Assembly: GCA_021740425.1 (NCBI GenBank) | Contig: JAIOZV010000003.1 | Coordinates: 1-40,205, forward strand | Source of the DNA: Bacteroidales bacterium | GTDB lineage: Bacteria; Bacteroidota; Bacteroidia; Bacteroidales; 4484-276 | Direction of reading: 5' to 3' | Length of the DNA: 40,205 bases | Part shown: one piece after another, positions 34,001 to 40,205 of the stretch | Numbering within the stretch: position 1 is the stretch's first letter | Layout: each line of letters begins with the position of its first letter | The notes under the pieces: generated by a model | What the model was told of the DNA's origin: nothing | The model's database searches: none | The model's input: the letters and a program-made list of their open reading frames with translations, nothing else | Position numbers and translations under genes: made by a program

Positions 34001-36349
34001 GCATGCCGCCAGAGCCGTTGGCCCGCAATCCATACCTCCCGGTTGCTGTGCAGGAGGTATCCCTTTCTCGAAATACTCCTGCTTGGGCTCAACTGCAATT
34101 TCAATATTTAAAATATTTGCAGCATCAGGCAAAACCTCAAGCAAAATGTAGGGTTGGTTGGTAATAAAAAAATCGTAAAGATTGGTTGTAACAGACGAAG
34201 GTGGTGTAACATCCCATTTTGTACTGAACTCGGTGAATACATCAAAAAATGAATCCACATAAAACACCCGTGCCATAAATTCCAGATCTGCATTTTCATC
34301 GGGGAGCATGCTGTGATCAAGGTAGCCACTCCATCCATCTACCTCAGTGGTTCCGGAAGGCAAAGACCCGGGAGCAAGTCCGCTTTGTCCGTTTTCATCG
34401 CTGCCAAAAAGTATCCACTCGCCGATTCCTGCTATCGAATAGTAAAATTCAACATAAAGAATACCTTCATTTTGCTCGGGGTAAAATTCAACCTTTGTAA
34501 CACCATCCGATCCGCCAATCCATCGATGCCAGTCCTCGGAGTGAAGCCAGTCTCCAACTTTTAGCATGCCTCCGGTAACTTGTGGAGTATAGGGCATCAA
34601 TGAGATATCATCATAATAAATGTACTCCGAAACATCGCCCGAAAATAAATCCAAAGCGACAAAATCAGGAAGTCCGGCGGGTAAAATACCTTCTGTCCAG
34701 CTTTTGGAGGTCAGAATTTCACCGTTGTAACTTATGGTTTGTGTATCGTTATTAAAATCAACGATCACTTCTATTTCTACCCATTGACCTTTGAGGAGCG
34801 GCAATGTTGCACCCTCAAAATCACTTTCCACTAAATTGTTTTTGGTGTCAAATTTCAGTTGGGTTGACCAATTGCAATCTTCAAGAGTTAAACCATAGGA
34901 GTTGAGCAGGGTGATGTAGCTTGAACCAAATACAGCCTGCTGAGGAATGAATTGCCATGCTGAAAGCCTCCAAAGGTCAGCATTACATCCGTTAAACTGA
35001 TGCACAATGTCATCACCGGTAAAATCGGGATTCCCAAGAATCTGAAGTGCATTCAAACCTGAATGTGAATTTTCATTTGTAATAAGGGCGGTAGTAGAAG
35101 CAGAACCTGCAAACCAAAATTCCCATCCATTTAGGCCAACAATTTGCGACCCAACCGCATAATCTTCGAAATTATCCTCCCAGGGAGGGTTTATGCTGCC
35201 AATCCATTTATCGATAGTGTAGGATGTTGAATTTACCTGATAATCATCAACCCACAATGTAAAGCCATGAAATCCCGGTTCAACCGGAATCAGGAAATCA
35301 TTGTTTGGCTTTGCATTGAAATAGCTATTACCATCCATAAGCAAAAGTGCCCTGAGAGGATTGGCAAATGGATAGGTATGATAATCGCGCCATTTAACCA
35401 GAGCATGGTTTCCAAATTGGATGATCTCAAATGGACATTCAAAATCGATTTGTGGCACTGGATTTATATTTACAAAATAGTATCCTCTGAAGCTAAATGG
35501 ATCCTCAAAAGGCGGATCTATTGTAATATCTAGCAAAACTTTCCCTGAGGGATGCAAGGGATCGGTGAAAGCACCCACCCACAATTGATCCCCTTCAAGA
35601 AAGGCATATTCGAGAAATACCTGTGTATCCTCAAAAGGTGTAACTGTCATGGCGGTTTCGGGGGGATAATATCCGGGAAGGCCAAATAAAAGGTCTGTAA
35701 ATTCCCCCGGAAAAACCGCTTTATCGGGCATAATGGCCTTTTCTTCGGGTAATGCATCTTCACCGGGTAAAGTAATACTTGCTGCTGCCTGGCGCATTTC
35801 GGTTGAATCGTGCTGCGAAAGATTTCCATCTGAACCATTTGAGGGCCCCGATCCTTTCATCACATCAGATCCATTTGCAGCCTCATCGGTATCATTCAAT
35901 CCGATGGCATGACCAAGTTCGTGTGTAACTACCTCTTTTATACTAAGAGGAGAGGTATCTTCAGCAATTGTAATTGTTGCATCTGTTACTTTTCCTTCTT
36001 CATTTTCATGCCAGGTTATCAATCCGGCATTCCCTTCACCAGGGTCTCCCTGGGTAATGGTAATATTTGCATCTGCTGAGTTGCTCACCTCTTTAAATTT
36101 GGGTTCGCATCCGGCATTATTCCATCTGCTTATGCCAGCCCGAACTGAGTCTTTTTCAGCTTCAGTCCAGGTGTCATCAATATAAACATTTAATGAATCG
36201 GGATTCCCTGCCCATCCTGCGTAACCAGGAATAACTTCACGTGTTTGTTTTGATTCCTGGGCATTTGTTGATATGCCTGCCAGACATAATGCAACAATAA
36301 TAAATGGCAGCAAGAAAATTCTAAAATTCTTTGTACGATTAGCTTTCAT
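28028..36349 (-). CDS. giant secreted protein with a metalloprotease and two C39-like peptidase domains, GEVED domains and T9SS sorting domain
   Basis: A 2773-residue secreted protein. Order: signal peptide (1-31); matrixin-like zinc protease (about 45-200) with HELGHAIGLND giving His143, Glu144, His147 and Asp153, and Met164 as the Met-turn; a jelly-roll-like domain (about 390-587); two copies of a module made of an Ig-like part, a C39-like papain-fold peptidase and a proline-rich linker (about 592-996 and 998-1432). Catalytic residues are Cys775/His873/Asp896 in the first peptidase and Cys1188/His1308/Asp1330 in the second. Then GEVED domains (about 1500-1660 and 1858-2015), Ig/PKD-like repeats (about 2140-2360), and a type A T9SS sorting domain (about 2700-2773; motifs YPNPSSGTFNL, GVYLIRL). 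No propeptide cysteine switch was recognised. It stands alone between a terminator and a 337-base gap. The substrate is unknown. Confidence 0.9.
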   Translation of the reverse strand: MKANRTKNFRIFLLPFIIVALCLAGISTNAQESKQTREVIPGYAGWAGNPDSLNVYIDDTWTEAEKDSVRAGISRWNNAGCEPKFKEVSNSADANITITQGDPGEGNAGLITWHENEEGKVTDATITIAEDTSPLSIKEVVTHELGHAIGLNDTDEAANGSDVMKGSGPSNGSDGNLSQHDSTEMRQAAASITLPGEDALPEEKAIMPDKAVFPGEFTDLLFGLPGYYPPETAMTVTPFEDTQVFLEYAFLEGDQLWVGAFTDPLHPSGKVLLDITIDPPFEDPFSFRGYYFVNINPVPQIDFECPFEIIQFGNHALVKWRDYHTYPFANPLRALLLMDGNSYFNAKPNNDFLIPVEPGFHGFTLWVDDYQVNSTSYTIDKWIGSINPPWEDNFEDYAVGSQIVGLNGWEFWFAGSASTTALITNENSHSGLNALQILGNPDFTGDDIVHQFNGCNADLWRLSAWQFIPQQAVFGSSYITLLNSYGLTLEDCNWSTQLKFDTKNNLVESDFEGATLPLLKGQWVEIEVIVDFNNDTQTISYNGEILTSKSWTEGILPAGLPDFVALDLFSGDVSEYIYYDDISLMPYTPQVTGGMLKVGDWLHSEDWHRWIGGSDGVTKVEFYPEQNEGILYVEFYYSIAGIGEWILFGSDENGQSGLAPGSLPSGTTEVDGWSGYLDHSMLPDENADLEFMARVFYVDSFFDVFTEFSTKWDVTPPSSVTTNLYDFFITNQPYILLEVLPDAANILNIEIAVEPKQEYFEKGIPPAQQPGGMDCGPTALAACLKYFESHGHPDVCGGYSLAELIEWLKNYCKTDSVNGTWDTDLEKGALEWINAHGGGFTVRRIPFNWKTMRDELERCQDIITLFRWNDGGHFMTFNSVSNRPEPDGRIRIDFMDPWTGENIDGYVNPETGTVDGFTDSQGNSVVPDGSAIFSTVIICPKESSINPGTGTIIPGPVPVPYPIPIETPGLYWIRIQIIDEDGNKSRLDYPVEYVSQAQLPHELVLVPNGKTNPEPWYQWISGVDNVTPVNLQCVDPDNQIAYVNFFFTQNPDLSGWQLFCTDTDGSSNAAPSNVQDYLPERDGWCAYLEHAMLLHELSQVYFMAEAVTSQGETIAVLSDATLQYDPTPPDSYVLNIENGFITDQDFLNLVITPIDANIDYVFTQETDSLADVYDKNFPLIQQPDSFSCGPASIAMCLKYFVNHDSVKYAELTGNLSDNDLMDSLKSYMGTTAENGTTENGMYNGITRWINNHGGGFSVNRFKPFSEFGLEELNSHLVNDGVTNGVSQDMISMFEMIKWVGDSCIKTYHYMTMSSVHETNVAGHKRFDYCDPDSARKLIFDVDENGLTSNWEDEEGYQLIVDDTIKLRSTLMICPNEPSIVPAGGQISEGPDPEPIPVPMPHSGRTAVRVRVVDEDGNKAEEDIEVIRVRPAEFPPGDIQIGLDAPPFKLLGGIPEGGQYAGPHVIDGWFYPNQEGIFPIIYAFTYTNGFVTTTTFTVTVIAADFGDAPETYPTLLADNGARHILGGQVFMGSLIDSEPDGQPNANATGDDLKNLADEDGISFGLIKSGSPAQITLTTSIAGFLQGWMDFNQDGDWDDANEQIFTDEYIHFPSTVCLNFMVPSDASEGAAFARFRFATFPGLPYFGSADNGEVEDYLVNIIHDQGIKWQQEPCPENSGLHCHDYISMSQYLYAIIADDWLCTGGQVTAIQWWGNYEAIGSGIDHFHLSIHQNDPQTCLPLGSEIWGMDVPFGLANETNTGEFNNEGKIIYQYEYLLNVPFDQIAGQTYWLDICAYAINPENPAIWRWQESDRSTVSVLCPAAYITSTLPWTSYVWNIPQPTRYSDMAFVITSQDNPPDYLDFGDAPDEPYPTLLANNGARHIVDGITYLGNSVDAEPDGQPNLPATGDDIANVADEDGVVFRTPLVQGKPTTIKVLASVDGVLNVWLDIDRNNTWAEAIDHVFTDLNLSAGWNTLTLNVPAFAAVGNSYMRFRFDSQGGLNYYGSAENGEVEDYMVRILPEGWGYFITPSTHTILVPLTTSIIGTNLSVDDAIGVFYTDDNGDMACGGAQIWDGVNDQVVLANGDDNTNIPKDGFDTGETLTWKLYHAATGIEEFVTVSYNPALPQSNGQFVPYGLSGLTSISGLSVSATATPAGVCEGDVVQLDAIVTGGSGSPGYLWSSVPPGFISNIKNPTDTPAQDITYNVLVTDVGISVAASVDVAVQPLPQANAGSDATICETDNFTLAAAWASNYSAIAWVTSGDGVFNDPTSLNPTYAPGSADISLGSVDLTMSVDPILPCIVYNMDMLTLSIIKQATAVAGIDATICPGDTHTLSGAATDFSAVLWLSSGDGIFDNPSDLGTGYTPGATDIQLGYVNLCLQAYPISPCLLEAVDCLDLYIREEQTVFLFEGWNGLSSYLLPYNSNNNYDLFNPILNHLIVAYNFESAFWPGIIDTLNWVDTSGYVVKMAADDQMIFCGEEISDKVLQLVQNWNLIPVLSKTNVDVTQIFNAIADVKIVLEVAGWKVYWPEYNINTIVNLEVGKSYFVFMNSAGTIDFTNSSGKMSLNSEPEFINISPWEAPAYSPGSHIVAFSPDALGQLAIGDVIGSFTSAGNCAGLANFDGNSLGLVVTGDDVYTPQVEGFENDEMMSFKVFRSATGEFFDLLPTFEAGLDASGRFHNFSISAINQLKLSPAGISNISATEIRIYPNPSSGTFNLEGISEETQVVIFNAFGDEILHQTTTVSTIIILNTQPKGVYLIRLQTLNGMYYQKIIIN
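32054..34576 (-). repeat. tandem duplication of an Ig-like/C39-like peptidase module inside the giant gene
   Basis: Unit 1 (34576-33362) and unit 2 (33358-32054) encode the same order of parts: a PWYQWISG/DWHRWIGG start, an Ig-like strand set with DGW(S/C)(G/A)YL(D/E)H, a TPP linker, the peptidase with (D/S)CGP, NHGGGF/AHGGGF and a His motif, an STxxICPxExSI segment, a PVPxP-rich linker, and VDEDGNK/IDEDGNK. The copies have diverged widely at residue level, so the duplication is old. Confidence 0.8.
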
Positions 36350-36631
36350 TTTTTTGATGTTATTTGGTAAATAGATAGAAAGAAAATTTCTTACAATAGG
36401 AGGTTAGATTAGTTTTCGTCACATTACTATTTATTCCATAGGCAGCAGTTTTGGTTTAACTTTAAAAGCCGCTAAATATACACAATTTTTAAATGTAAAT
36501 CAAGGTTAGCCACTGGCTTTCAATCTTATAAAATGTTAAGAGCCATAAAAAACCAATCCTCAGTCAGGAAGAACGGCATTTAATGGCAAGGAGGAATAAA
36601 AGAGGGATGTGAAGAGCTGGAGGATAATATG
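36350..36631. other. gap upstream of the giant gene
   Basis: About 280 AT-rich bases that must hold the promoter of the giant gene. I see no exact TAnnTTTG with good spacing on the minus strand and no coding frame. Confidence 0.45.
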
Positions 36632-36664
36632 AAAAAAGCCCTCAATTTTAAATTGAAGGCTTTT
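36632..36664 (-). terminator. terminator of the small T9SS cargo gene
   Basis: Read on the minus strand, an inverted repeat AAAAGCCTTCAATTT / AAATTGAGGGCTTTT with one G-U pair and a T run, located just after the stop at 36687. Confidence 0.85.
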
Positions 36665-36686
36665 GATATTTCTTTGGAATGGCAGG

Positions 36687-37421
36687 TTATCTGGAAACTA
36701 CCAAACGTTTGGTTTCTAAAATTTCATTATCCAAATTTACTGAGTAAAAATAAATCCCATCATTAAGGTCGTTAACATCAACAACAGCTTTACCATTGTT
36801 TCCAAAAATATTTACCTCTTTAACTTTTGCACCAAGAAGGTTGTGGATATTTATTGTTGCATTGTGGTATCCTGACGGGAAACTATAATCAAAAGTAACT
36901 TGCGAATTGGCTGGATTCGGGTATGGATTTGAAACAAATACTTTATCGGTTTTCGGCTCATCAATACCTACACTTTGGGTGGCCAGGAAATCAACGTAGA
37001 AATAGGTTGAATCGCCGGGATTGCTTTGAGGGAAAAAACTATAGCACATTTTTGTCATACCCTCAATTCCGCCAGGCATATAATGGCCACTAAATTCATT
37101 TGTTGTTTGGCCGGGGCTGAGAACGATGGTGAGCGGTGACAAATAAACACTTGGAGCAAAGCATATTCCCCAGCAAAATGTATTGCTTGTACCCGGCATT
37201 ACATCAAGTTCAATTTTTCTGCAATAAAGCGTTAAGGTTTCGTTCGAAACATTTTTTACCGACATTTCGGCTACGAGTTCAATTGCAATTGGATAATCCA
37301 CAACATTTACCGTTTCGCCCATTTCGAAAAGTTCACCTTCATGATAAAGTTCAAGAGATTGAGCATTGGCGTTAAATAAAAACCCCAGTAAAACAAGTAA
37401 GGAAAGTATGAGTTTTTTCAT
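36687..37421 (-). CDS. small secreted protein with T9SS sorting domain
   Basis: A 244-residue protein with a signal peptide (1-21, ending NANAQ), a beta-rich N-terminal domain (about 22-155) of unknown type that contains several cysteines (C67, C83, C87, C126) and a type A T9SS sorting domain (about 165-244; motifs YPNPANSQVTF, GIYFYSV, KRLVVSR). I do not recognise the N-terminal domain as an enzyme; it may be an Ig-like fold with roles in adhesion or binding. It has its own likely promoter and terminator. Confidence 0.85.
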   Translation of the reverse strand: MKKLILSLLVLLGFLFNANAQSLELYHEGELFEMGETVNVVDYPIAIELVAEMSVKNVSNETLTLYCRKIELDVMPGTSNTFCWGICFAPSVYLSPLTIVLSPGQTTNEFSGHYMPGGIEGMTKMCYSFFPQSNPGDSTYFYVDFLATQSVGIDEPKTDKVFVSNPYPNPANSQVTFDYSFPSGYHNATINIHNLLGAKVKEVNIFGNNGKAVVDVNDLNDGIYFYSVNLDNEILETKRLVVSR

Positions 37422-37500
37422 AGTTTAAGTTATTTAAAATTTTCAAAAAGTTTACAATTTTTATGCCAACATGGACTTACGGAACTTATTAAAATATTTG

Positions 37501-37508
37501 CAAAACTA
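37501..37508 (-). promoter_or_regulatory. -7 element for the small T9SS cargo gene (candidate)
   Basis: On the minus strand TAGTTTTG matches TAnnTTTG, implying a leader of about 70 bases before the ATG at 37421. A correctly spaced -33 TTTG is not seen. Confidence 0.45.
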
Positions 37509-37582
37509 ATGCATTATTTAATAATTTCGCACTAAAAAGTTTCAAATATTAATTAACATTCCAAATTAATAAGAAAGTTAAA

Positions 37583-37936
37583 ATGAATGTAGAGGACTTA
37601 AGAAATTATTGTCTTTCAAAAAAAGCAGTTACTGAAAGTACGCCATTTGATGATGTTACCTTGGTTTTTAAGGTTGCAGGAAAAATGTTTGCCATCATTC
37701 CGCTCGATGAAACAGACTTATCCATCACCCTGAAATGTGATCCTGAAAAAGCGATCTCTTTGCGTGAAAGATACCCTGCAGTAAAACCTGGTTATCACAC
37801 CAGTAAAATACACTGGAATACAGTTTCGGTGGACGGAACGGTGGATAGAAGTTTAATTGTGGAATGGATTGACCACTCTTATGAAATGGTAGTTTTGGGG
37901 CTCACCAAAAAACAGCGACTGCTTTTGGATGCATAG
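37583..37936 (+). CDS. MmcQ/YjbR family protein
   Basis: A 117-residue protein matching the MmcQ/YjbR family: the N-terminal LRNYCLSKKAVTESTPFDD, central KMFAIIP, LKCDPEKA, and YHTSKIHWNTV near the end. The family has a CyaY-like fold and is often described as DNA-binding, but its cellular role is not established. It is a single gene, divergent from the small T9SS cargo and convergent with the thioredoxin pair. Confidence 0.88.
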   Translation: MNVEDLRNYCLSKKAVTESTPFDDVTLVFKVAGKMFAIIPLDETDLSITLKCDPEKAISLRERYPAVKPGYHTSKIHWNTVSVDGTVDRSLIVEWIDHSYEMVVLGLTKKQRLLLDA

Positions 37937-38066
37937 ATGCACTTCTATATTTAAAATACAAATTTCTCAGGAAATTTTCCCGGAAAATTACAGATTATTC
38001 AAACCAAAGACTAAGCAAAACATCCCCGGCAAACCAACACAAATCGCACTAAAATGGCGGGGAAGT

Positions 38067-38321
38067 CTATTCCTCTGATTTCACAATGGGTTTTGGCTTT
38101 TTCCTGAACATATCACCCACAAGGTATCCCATTACCGCGCCCCACAATACGCTCATGTATGGGTTGGATGTGATGGCACAGGTACCTGAAACACACCCGA
38201 TTTCGCTGTAATAAATATAGCCTCCAAGGGCTCCCACAACAATGCCTATGAGGCTTACAGGTGGCACAATGGAGAAAATCCTTTCTTTGAAACTTCTTTT
38301 TTGATTGGACGAATTTTCCAT
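38067..38321 (-). CDS. small membrane protein (DUF6132-like)
   Basis: An 84-residue protein with two predicted membrane helices (about 18-38 and 53-70) joined by a short loop with the motif GCVSGTCAITSNP, which holds two cysteines (C43, C48). This resembles the small Bacteroidota family DUF6132, of unknown function; the name is from memory. The ATG at 38321 shares its A with the thioredoxin stop codon (TAATG), so translation is coupled. The cysteine pair next to a thioredoxin suggests a redox partner at the membrane, which is inference. Confidence 0.75.
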   Translation of the reverse strand: MENSSNQKRSFKERIFSIVPPVSLIGIVVGALGGYIYYSEIGCVSGTCAITSNPYMSVLWGAVMGYLVGDMFRKKPKPIVKSEE

Positions 38322-38659
38322 TAGACTGATGTTTTGGCTGATAAGGAACTTTGAATTTGACTGAGAATGATTTCTTTGGATTGCAAACCAATGATGCGAC
38401 GGATTTCTATACCATCTTTAAATAAGATTAGTGTTGGAATGTTTCTAACACCAAGTTTTGAGGATATTACTTTATTGTCGTCAACATTAAGTGTTGCAAT
38501 TTTAAATTCTGAAGTATTGTCCTCCGCCAGTTCCTCCAACACTTTATGCTGCATTTTACAGGGATGGCACCAATCGGCCCAAAAGTCAACCAGCACTACA
38601 TTCCTTGCTATGGTTGTTTCAAAATTGGTAAAATTTATTTCTGTGATTTTATCTTTCAT
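38321..38659 (-). CDS. thioredoxin family protein with WCHPC active site
   Basis: A 112-residue thioredoxin-fold protein without a signal peptide, so cytoplasmic. The active site is W30-C31-H-P-C34, with a His where classical thioredoxins have Gly, and the cis-proline lies in RNIPTL. A His in the CxxC motif is typical of more oxidising members such as DsbA and usually raises the redox potential. It would reduce or exchange disulfides. It is translationally coupled to the membrane protein downstream. Confidence 0.92.
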   Translation of the reverse strand: MKDKITEINFTNFETTIARNVVLVDFWADWCHPCKMQHKVLEELAEDNTSEFKIATLNVDDNKVISSKLGVRNIPTLILFKDGIEIRRIIGLQSKEIILSQIQSSLSAKTSV

Positions 38660-38713
38660 ATTTCAATAACAAAAATTATGGGATTAGGTTCGCAAAATAG
38701 ATGCCAAATTAAA

Positions 38714-40205
38714 TCACTTTAGCCACACTATTGTTATCCCGGTTCCACCCATTTCTACTTTTTCATCACCAAAGCGCTTAACCTCAGGAATTAATCGCAA
38801 TTGATCCCGGATAACTTCCCTAAGAATACCATTGCCTTTGCCGTGTAATATTTTAACCTCTTTTATGGAAAGGAGTAAAGCTTCATCGATGTAGCGCTGC
38901 ACTTCGGTGGAGGCTTCTTCTGCTCTTTGCCCTCTCAAATCAAGCGAAAGCTTAAAATTTGCCATTTTGTCGTTGAGATCATCAATGATATTGCCGTAGG
39001 ATTTTTTGCGGAATAAAACTTTTTCGTGGTATTCCTCTTCCCCCACATTCACAAGTTTCTTTGCAGGCACTTTCATTATCACACTGCCGAAGCTCACCAG
39101 GGCATCCTTGCCTGTAAGTTCCACTACTTCGCCAACAGTAGCCTGCGGAGGAATTCGTACGCGATTTCCTACCAGGATTGTTTTGCTGTCAGTTTTGGGC
39201 TTTTCTTTTTTCGGCCTGGGGGCTTTTGCTGTCAGCGCATTTTGTTGATCCCTTACTGCTTCATTTTTGGCAACAATCTTTTGTTCGTTCAGTTTTTCAC
39301 GTAATATTCTGGTTTTTTCCTTGTCGGCCTGGGCTTCTTTGATTTCGCGAATGGTATTCTCGATCAATTTATTGGAATCATCAATAATTTGACTGGCCTC
39401 CATGCGGGCATCCTTAATAATTTTACCCTTGCTGGATTCCAATTCATTTTTCAGGGTTTCATATTTAAGAGTTAGTTCGCTCAAGCGCTTTTCGAGAATA
39501 TTCAACTCCTTTTGTTTTTCGGCTACTTCTCTTTTTTCCACTTCCAATTGCTGCAGTTGTTTATCGAATTTCACCTGTGTTTTCCCCACTTTCTTTTCTG
39601 CATTTCGGAGGATAAACCAGGGAAATCCGGTTTTTTTTGCCATTTCAAAAGCGAAAGAACTGCCAGGATTTCCGATTTGCAGTTTGAATAGTGGTTGCAT
39701 TTGGCGTGTATCGAAAAGCATAGCACCATTAATCAAACCCGGGGTTTTGTCGGCCAGCATTTTAAGGTTTGTGTAATGGGTGGTTATTACCCCGTAACTT
39801 CCTTTTTGGTTGAGATGTTCGAGTACTGCTTCGGCGATCGCACCACCCATGCGGGGCTCGGTTCCGGTTCCAAATTCATCAATCAAAAAAAGTGATTTAT
39901 TGCCAGCCTTGAGCGAAAAATGCTTCATATTTCGCAGATGTGAGGTATAGGTACTCAGGTCGTTTTCGATAGATTGCTCATCTCCGATATCGATGAAGAT
40001 ATCTTTAAAAATGCCGGTTTCGGATGTTTCACGAATGGGGATCAACAAGCCGCATTGAAGCATGTATTGCAGCAGCCCGACGGTTTTAAGGCAAACCGAT
40101 TTGCCCCCGGCATTTGGCCCTGAAATGATTAAAATCCTGTTTTCAGCTTTGAGTTTAATATCCAGGGGTACAATTTCTTTTTTTTGTTTTTGATGCGCCA
40201 GAAAT
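38714..40205 (-). CDS. mutS2: MutS2 (3' part; gene runs off the window)
   Basis: The frame is open from the window edge (40204) to the stop at 38714, so the N-terminal part is missing. It begins inside the ATPase domain: Walker A GPNAGGKS at 40120-40097, Walker B with FLIDEFGTGTEP, and STHYTNLK-type switch residues (TTHYTNLK). A long coiled coil follows, then a KOW-like segment and the C-terminal Smr nuclease domain with LDLRGQR and ILHGKGNG. MutS2 acts on recombination intermediates and on collided ribosomes in other bacteria. The Met at 40063 is internal, not the true start. Confidence 0.96.
   Translation of the reverse strand, partial: FLAHQKQKKEIVPLDIKLKAENRILIISGPNAGGKSVCLKTVGLLQYMLQCGLLIPIRETSETGIFKDIFIDIGDEQSIENDLSTYTSHLRNMKHFSLKAGNKSLFLIDEFGTGTEPRMGGAIAEAVLEHLNQKGSYGVITTHYTNLKMLADKTPGLINGAMLFDTRQMQPLFKLQIGNPGSSFAFEMAKKTGFPWFILRNAEKKVGKTQVKFDKQLQQLEVEKREVAEKQKELNILEKRLSELTLKYETLKNELESSKGKIIKDARMEASQIIDDSNKLIENTIREIKEAQADKEKTRILREKLNEQKIVAKNEAVRDQQNALTAKAPRPKKEKPKTDSKTILVGNRVRIPPQATVGEVVELTGKDALVSFGSVIMKVPAKKLVNVGEEEYHEKVLFRKKSYGNIIDDLNDKMANFKLSLDLRGQRAEEASTEVQRYIDEALLLSIKEVKILHGKGNGILREVIRDQLRLIPEVKRFGDEKVEMGGTGITIVWLK

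Noticed and set aside
37965..38000. Palindrome AATTTTCC-C-GGAAAATT between the convergent genes
   Set aside because: The loop would be one base and there is no T run, so it is not a standard terminator.
1..40205. CRISPR arrays, insertion sequences, phage genes, integrases
   Set aside because: I looked for direct-repeat arrays, transposase motifs and phage structural genes and saw none; gene content and style are uniform.

Overview
The window looks like a chromosomal segment of a Bacteroidota (Bacteroidetes) bacterium. The evidence is a tmRNA with the tag GETNYALAA, a fused lpxC-fabZ gene in an lpx cluster, a PorX-type response regulator with a PglZ domain, five secreted proteins that end in type IX secretion (T9SS) sorting domains, and many promoters with the TAnnTTTG -7 element and no obvious Shine-Dalgarno sequences. 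I cannot name genus or species from the sequence.

Layout. (1) 1-4.5 kb, minus strand: tmRNA, then a tight run hutI > H-NOX > hybrid histidine kinase > Cys-rich PAS protein, which reads as a nitric-oxide sensing module behind a histidine-catabolism gene. (2) 4.6-11.8 kb, plus strand: three large secreted proteases, one subtilisin-like with PKD domains and two paralogous C10 (streptopain-like) cysteine proteases with CUB-like domains, all with T9SS C-terminal domains. (3) 11.8-12.5 kb: tRNA-Glu(TTC) and a cold shock protein. (4) 12.7-17.9 kb: a compact polysaccharide export set made of a Wzx-type flippase, a double-length Wzz-type chain-length protein with two complete Wzz units in one chain, and a Wzy/ligase. 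(5) 18.1-24.6 kb, minus strand: lipid A cluster, HD phosphohydrolase > lpxD > lpxC-fabZ > lpxA > efp > second lpxD-like gene. (6) 24.7-27.9 kb, plus strand: porX, tsaE, alanine dehydrogenase. (7) 28.0-37.4 kb, minus strand: a 2773-residue secreted protein carrying a zinc metalloprotease domain and two C39-like cysteine peptidase domains, followed upstream by a small T9SS cargo protein. (8) 37.6-40.2 kb: YjbR/MmcQ-like protein, thioredoxin plus a small membrane protein with translational overlap, and the 3' part of mutS2, which runs off the window.

How the parts connect. PorX is known to control T9SS function in other Bacteroidota, and the window holds five probable T9SS cargoes, four of them proteases, so secreted proteolysis is a main theme. 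Freed amino acids could feed catabolic enzymes such as imidazolonepropionase and alanine dehydrogenase, but that link is inference. The polysaccharide and lipid A genes are both cell-surface functions.

The most unusual items are the giant protein with three protease domains, whose peptidase-containing module of about 400 residues is duplicated in tandem, the Wzz-Wzz fusion, and the H-NOX/kinase/PAS set with an H-NOX that lacks the oxygen-stabilising tyrosine.
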